Position numbers and translations under genes: made by a program | In this document: piece by piece, positions 60,450-64,000 of the stretch | How positions within the stretch are numbered: position 1 is the stretch's first letter | Layout: each line of letters begins with the position of its first letter | The notes under the pieces: model-generated | What the model saw: only the letters and a program-made list of their open reading frames with translations | Databases searched by the model: none | Told to the model about the DNA's origin: nothing | NCBI GenBank assembly: GCA_946699065.1 | Contig: CAMPDV010000122.1 | Coordinates: forward strand, 70,001-134,000 | Direction of reading: 5' to 3' | DNA from: Loxodes magnus | Lineage: Eukaryota; Ciliophora; Karyorelictea; Loxodida; Loxodidae | Length of the DNA: 64,000 bases

Positions 60450-62000
60450 TCAGACAAACATTCAGTTAAGATGATTGGGCAGTGAAAAGAATTTTTCTAA
60501 TTAATTAAAGAAAGAGTTAAAGATTGAATGATAATAAAATTAATGACGGAATTATTTAAGAAGGAAAACATAAAAATAAAAATAAATGACTTAATTTCGA
60601 AAGATTTGGTAGCAGAGAAAGTAGATAAATAGAGTAGTGCCTGCTCACCTAGATATTTAGCATAATAATTAATAATTTATTAATTGGATTAAGAGAAAAA
60701 GTAGGGATAAGCTTAAAAAGAAACAGAATTTGGAACAAAGTAGAGATATAGAGATGTATTGACGTATGCAGTGGATATAATGGAACTTGTTCACCAAAAT
60801 AATTATAAAATATGATTGAGATAATTCAAAATTTATTACATAATCTTAAACTATAAATAGTAGATAAGACTAAATGAATGCTATGAAACGAAAATATTTT
60901 ATCAAATCAAGAGACACTTGTCATTAATGAGAAGTTTATAGAGAGAGTGAAAGAATTTAAGTATCTAGGACATTGGATATAATAGAAGATCTAGGAATTT
61001 GGAATAAAGGGTAAAAGAATGTCAGAAAAGCCGACTACGAATGTTAAATAAATTAACTAAGTAAAAAGGGGTCATTCAGTTTAATGCTACAATGGTACTA
61101 AAAGCCTTCTTTAACCAATATTGGATATGGTAGCAAATGTATTCTTTTTATTGAAGAAATAATAGTATAAGAAATTAGAAATAATAAAGTGTAGGTAATT
61201 GAGAGCATTAATAGATGGATCTTTTTACGCGCAAAAATAAATTGTTGAAAATGAACTATAATTCGTATCATTATAGTATTATTTTTTATATTGCATGCTA
61301 ATATTTAGACGAAAATTACTACAAAGCCAAGAGACTACAATACTGTGCTAATACCAAAAAGAACAACTATCTGTTTGAAATATACTCAAAAAAATTATGA
61401 ACAAATTATAACTAAATGGTTGAATAATCATTTAAGAAAATTGGATAGATAAATAAATTAATTTAATTATATAATAAGCTATAAGATTTCATAACAGAAT
61501 TTAAGTTATGGGATATATGTAAGATTGAATACTGTCAACAAGGTAGAAATTAATGAAGGAAATTATTTAATAAATTCCAGCCAATTACTTAAGATAAATA
61601 ATCACAGGAAGTAGTAAATATGTTACTTTCTTAGATTAAGAGCTGATTGCAGTGGAGCTGCATAAAAATAAAAAAAGAGGTATTTAATAAAAGATGCAAC
61701 TTGTAAATTTGAATTTAAGAGGTGCAAAACGTGTTTCTCGTAATATCTGAATGTATCTAATACTCAGATGAAAGGAAATTGTTGATTTAAAATTTGTTAA
61801 ATTATAAATTTTATAATGATTAAAATAAATTAGATCTTGTGAAGTTTGGACTAGAGGAAATAGTTTTAATTAGTTTCCGATTCAAAAAAATGATACGATT
61901 TATATAAGAGGCCTATGAATAGAAATCGATAAAATTATAAAAGACTTCTAAAAACGTAATTTTGTAAATAAGAAATAAGGGTAAATATTGAGATTTCTTC
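60450..62000 (+). pseudogene. LINE-3, reverse transcriptase remnant (LINE-1 family)
   Basis: Plus strand, RT from about motif B onward. GVDKQSSACSPRYLA (about 60,615-60,660) matches GVxQGSALSP with the motif Gly replaced by Ser. Then LTYAVDIMELV (about 60,757-60,790), where YADD has become YAVD, and after a frame change MIEIIQNLLHNLKLQIVDK, TKWMLWNENI and IERVKEFKYLGHWIQ. The last parts match LINE-1b almost word for word. Loss of a catalytic Asp and the frameshifts make it inactive. Downstream of 61,250 the protein becomes unreadable. I found no shared hairpin at its end. Confidence 0.72.
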
Positions 62001-63089
62001 CATAACAAAAGAAAGGACAATAGAGTAGGTTTCAGTGCGTGCACATGTATCTATAATCAACTCACAAAAAACAAAAAATAACAATCAGATTAAGCAACAC
62101 AGAAAAATTCTATGCTAATATAGAGAAGAATATGAGAAATGCACAAAAAAGGTTTACAGATAAACTAATTTAGAAAAGATAAATGCAATTGCAAAGGAAA
62201 AATTTATTAGAAAATAGAATTAATTTTCTTCGCATAATCTTTCAAGTTAAATTACCTAATAACTGTAAATTTAAATGATAATGAACCTGGTGGAAGATCA
62301 AATTGAGGAGGAAGAAGAAAAAGAACTATATATCATAAGGTAAGAAAACTTCCAAAATTATTTTTGAATCTTAAGCTTTGATTCAAGATCCTTTTTAATA
62401 TGTGGTAATAAAGGTACACCGCAATAATAAATTACGTTAAATATGTTATTATTTATAAGTTAATAGCATTTTTCAAAATTATAAAATAATTTCTAAAAAT
62501 AAAAAATGAAATTCCAATATTCCTTTATTGATATAAATTTTAATTATTAGTAACTAAAAATAAACATTTTTAGAACTTAATTCAAATCGGTTAAGTTTAG
62601 ATATGTTTAACTTAATTAATGATTTTAGCAAAATTTATGAAAATTAAGTAAAATATAAGAATTATACGACTAGAGAAATTATATCTTAATTTTGATATTA
62701 AATGAAATAAGATATTAAAGTTAAAGTTATATTTTAGGTAAATTAAGATGAATTTTGTATAATTTTGAAAAATTACTAGATTGATATTGTAAACATCTTT
62801 ATTCTATATGTTTTACATCATATACTTATGTTTCTAAAATACTTTAACCTTTTTTATGTTATTATCTAGTAAATTATTCTTAAAGAATGTTCTAAAACAA
62901 AAAATTATTCTACAACATTATTAAGTAAAATTTCTGTGAAGATATAAAATAAAGGCTATGTATCTCAAATATCTTAATGAGGAAAAAAGCTGAAAGAAAA
63001 GCAAAGAGGAAATCCCACAAAATTAAATATAAATTATATAAAAAATAAGTAGGATTTCAAAAAGGGATTTTACCTAGTTTTTAAAATTT
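62001..63089. other. AT-rich spacer
   Basis: A mixed-composition patch at 62,000-62,340 may be the 3' end of LINE-3; the remainder is AT-rich with no feature seen. Confidence 0.45.
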
Positions 63090-63405
63090 AGTAGGCTGGC
63101 ACGCAGCGACAATAGAAGAAGCAGCTCCAGAAATTCGTACATAACTAGGGCCAATATCTGAGGAAAAACCTAGGAAACGAATAAAGTAAACTTTGCATCA
63201 AGAGGTTACAGAGTTCAATCTTACTGGTCAAATGAGTATGGAACAGCTCATCAAAGTGATACTAAATCCAGGAAAAGGTCAGGAGCTCAGAAAGGAGAAT
63301 GAAAAGCTGATAGAAAAGATATCCAACATGAACTTCAAGATATCTGAGAACTCAGAATGGCTATTTAAGAGAGTGAAATCGAACGCAGTATGAAATTATT
63401 AACGA
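63090..63405 (+). CDS. Coding-like region, coiled-coil (ORF1-like?)
   Basis: Plus strand. Reads HAATIEEAAPEIRTQLGPIS, then LHQEVTEFNLTGQMSMEQL, LIKVILNPGKGQELRKENEK and LIEKISNMNFKISENSEWLF, ending at a TGA at 63,391-63,393. The 201-nt stretch 63,193-63,393 contains no TAA, TAG or TGA before that stop, rare in this window, and its codon use is richer in G and C. The second half is an amphipathic coiled coil. Beyond the stop, another coiled-coil-like frame continues to about 63,600. Being just upstream of element E on the same strand, it could be the ORF1 of that element. Confidence 0.45.
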
Positions 63406-63719
63406 GAGTAAATCAGTTATACAAATTCCCAAGGATAGAGGATCCAAGCTTAGAATAATTAGATTGAAAAATTTTGCAGAGTCAGAGACAGACCTAATTA
63501 GAATAGAACGAAAAGATGGATATTTAGAAGGCTTCTCAAAGAATAAAGAAAGAAGAAAAACAGATTAAGATTTAAAAAGCTATGATATTATTGTAAAAGC
63601 AAATATCATCTGTGGAAGAACTTAGCAGGATTTAGAAAATTTAAGGAATAATCATGATAATTATAATGTTCTTAATAAACAAATTTGAGATTAAACCAAT
63701 TAGCATTTTTTATATAAAT
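63406..63719 (+). other. Possible continuation of coiled-coil coding region
   Basis: Lys/Glu/Gln-rich plus-strand frames continue to about 63,660, then AT-rich. Nothing more specific. Confidence 0.3.
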
Positions 63720-64000
63720 AAATACGGAGGAGCAATCCTCCAACTGATATTGACTTAAGATCTGGTGCCTGAAAGTACCCATGGGCGAAGAACCGAAATA
63801 GAATCTTGGTAAGAGCCAAGAGAGAAGACAAAAACTAAAAAGGCATCAAGCAACATTATTGACGAAAGATGTTAGATATTAAGGTCTCTTAGGGAGCATT
63901 CCGATAATGGCCTATAGAAGACGATACTTAGAAAGGATGCTAGCACTGTGGAAGACTTGAGAAAAAATTTTTGATTTTAAAAATCTTTATTAAAGAGCTG
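63720..64000 (+). mobile_element. SINE-like element E, cut by window end
   Basis: Begins with a perfect hairpin GGAGGA-GCAA-TCCTCC (63,726-63,741, GNRA-type loop). It contains aaagtacccat (63,773-63,783), shared with the element C modules in minus orientation, and a TCTTGG/CCAAGA hairpin (63,804-63,821). It ends with ttaaagagctg, the first bases of the shared 3' hairpin (63,994-64,000). Non-coding. Its 3' end lies outside the window. Confidence 0.6.

Overview
The window reads as AT-rich nuclear DNA of a ciliate that uses an all-sense code: TAA and TAG read as Gln, TGA reads as Trp inside genes and also ends them (karyorelict/Condylostoma type, NCBI tables 27/28). The sequence supports this directly. 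In a WD40 stretch near 51.8-52.1 kb, one repeat has CAG where the next has TAG, and one has TGG where a later one has TGA. The kelch genes and reverse transcriptases also only read through with these assignments. A karyorelict such as Loxodes, or a heterotrich like Condylostoma, is my inference. Because every codon can be sense, an open frame alone is weak evidence here. I rank coding calls by motifs, and compositional calls get low confidence.

Layout. Positions 140-17,442 recur almost identically at 22,792-40,084 (offset about 22.65 kb). Each copy holds: a SINE-like element (A), an AT-rich block with a coding-like core, a small Alba-like frame, a LINE (1a) nested inside the reverse transcriptase of a related older LINE (1b), an intact RING-kelch gene, and a gag-like ORF1 facing the 5' part of another LINE (4). 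The unmatched 17.4-22.8 kb holds a further coding-like region, another gag-like ORF1 and element C. After the second copy come a coiled-coil gene fragment cut by a second element C (40.5-41.5 kb), an inverted element A (43.1-43.4 kb), an endonuclease/RT LINE (LINE-2, 45.3-48.2 kb), a decayed WD40 gene (51.6-52.2 kb), an intact TRIM-like RING/B-box/coiled-coil/kelch gene (53.7-56.1 kb), element D, a hypothetical gene (57.1-58.0 kb), a small TAF13-like gene (58.6-59.0 kb), a structured GC-rich island (59.3-59.5 kb), a dead plus-strand LINE (LINE-3), and a last element (E) cut by the window end.

The unifying feature is a 31-34 nt imperfect hairpin followed by a (TTTA)n-like tail. In transcript orientation it is the 3' end of LINE-1a and also of the unrelated elements A, C and D; E begins it in the last bases. 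The inner stem varies with compensating changes. This is the pattern expected if one LINE reverse transcriptase mobilises several non-autonomous families through a shared 3' stem-loop. LINE-1a is the one element here whose RT reads from finger motifs to the C-terminal zinc knuckle without an interruption I can see. Elements C (two copies each) and D share a second folded module whose internal hairpin also changes by paired substitutions.
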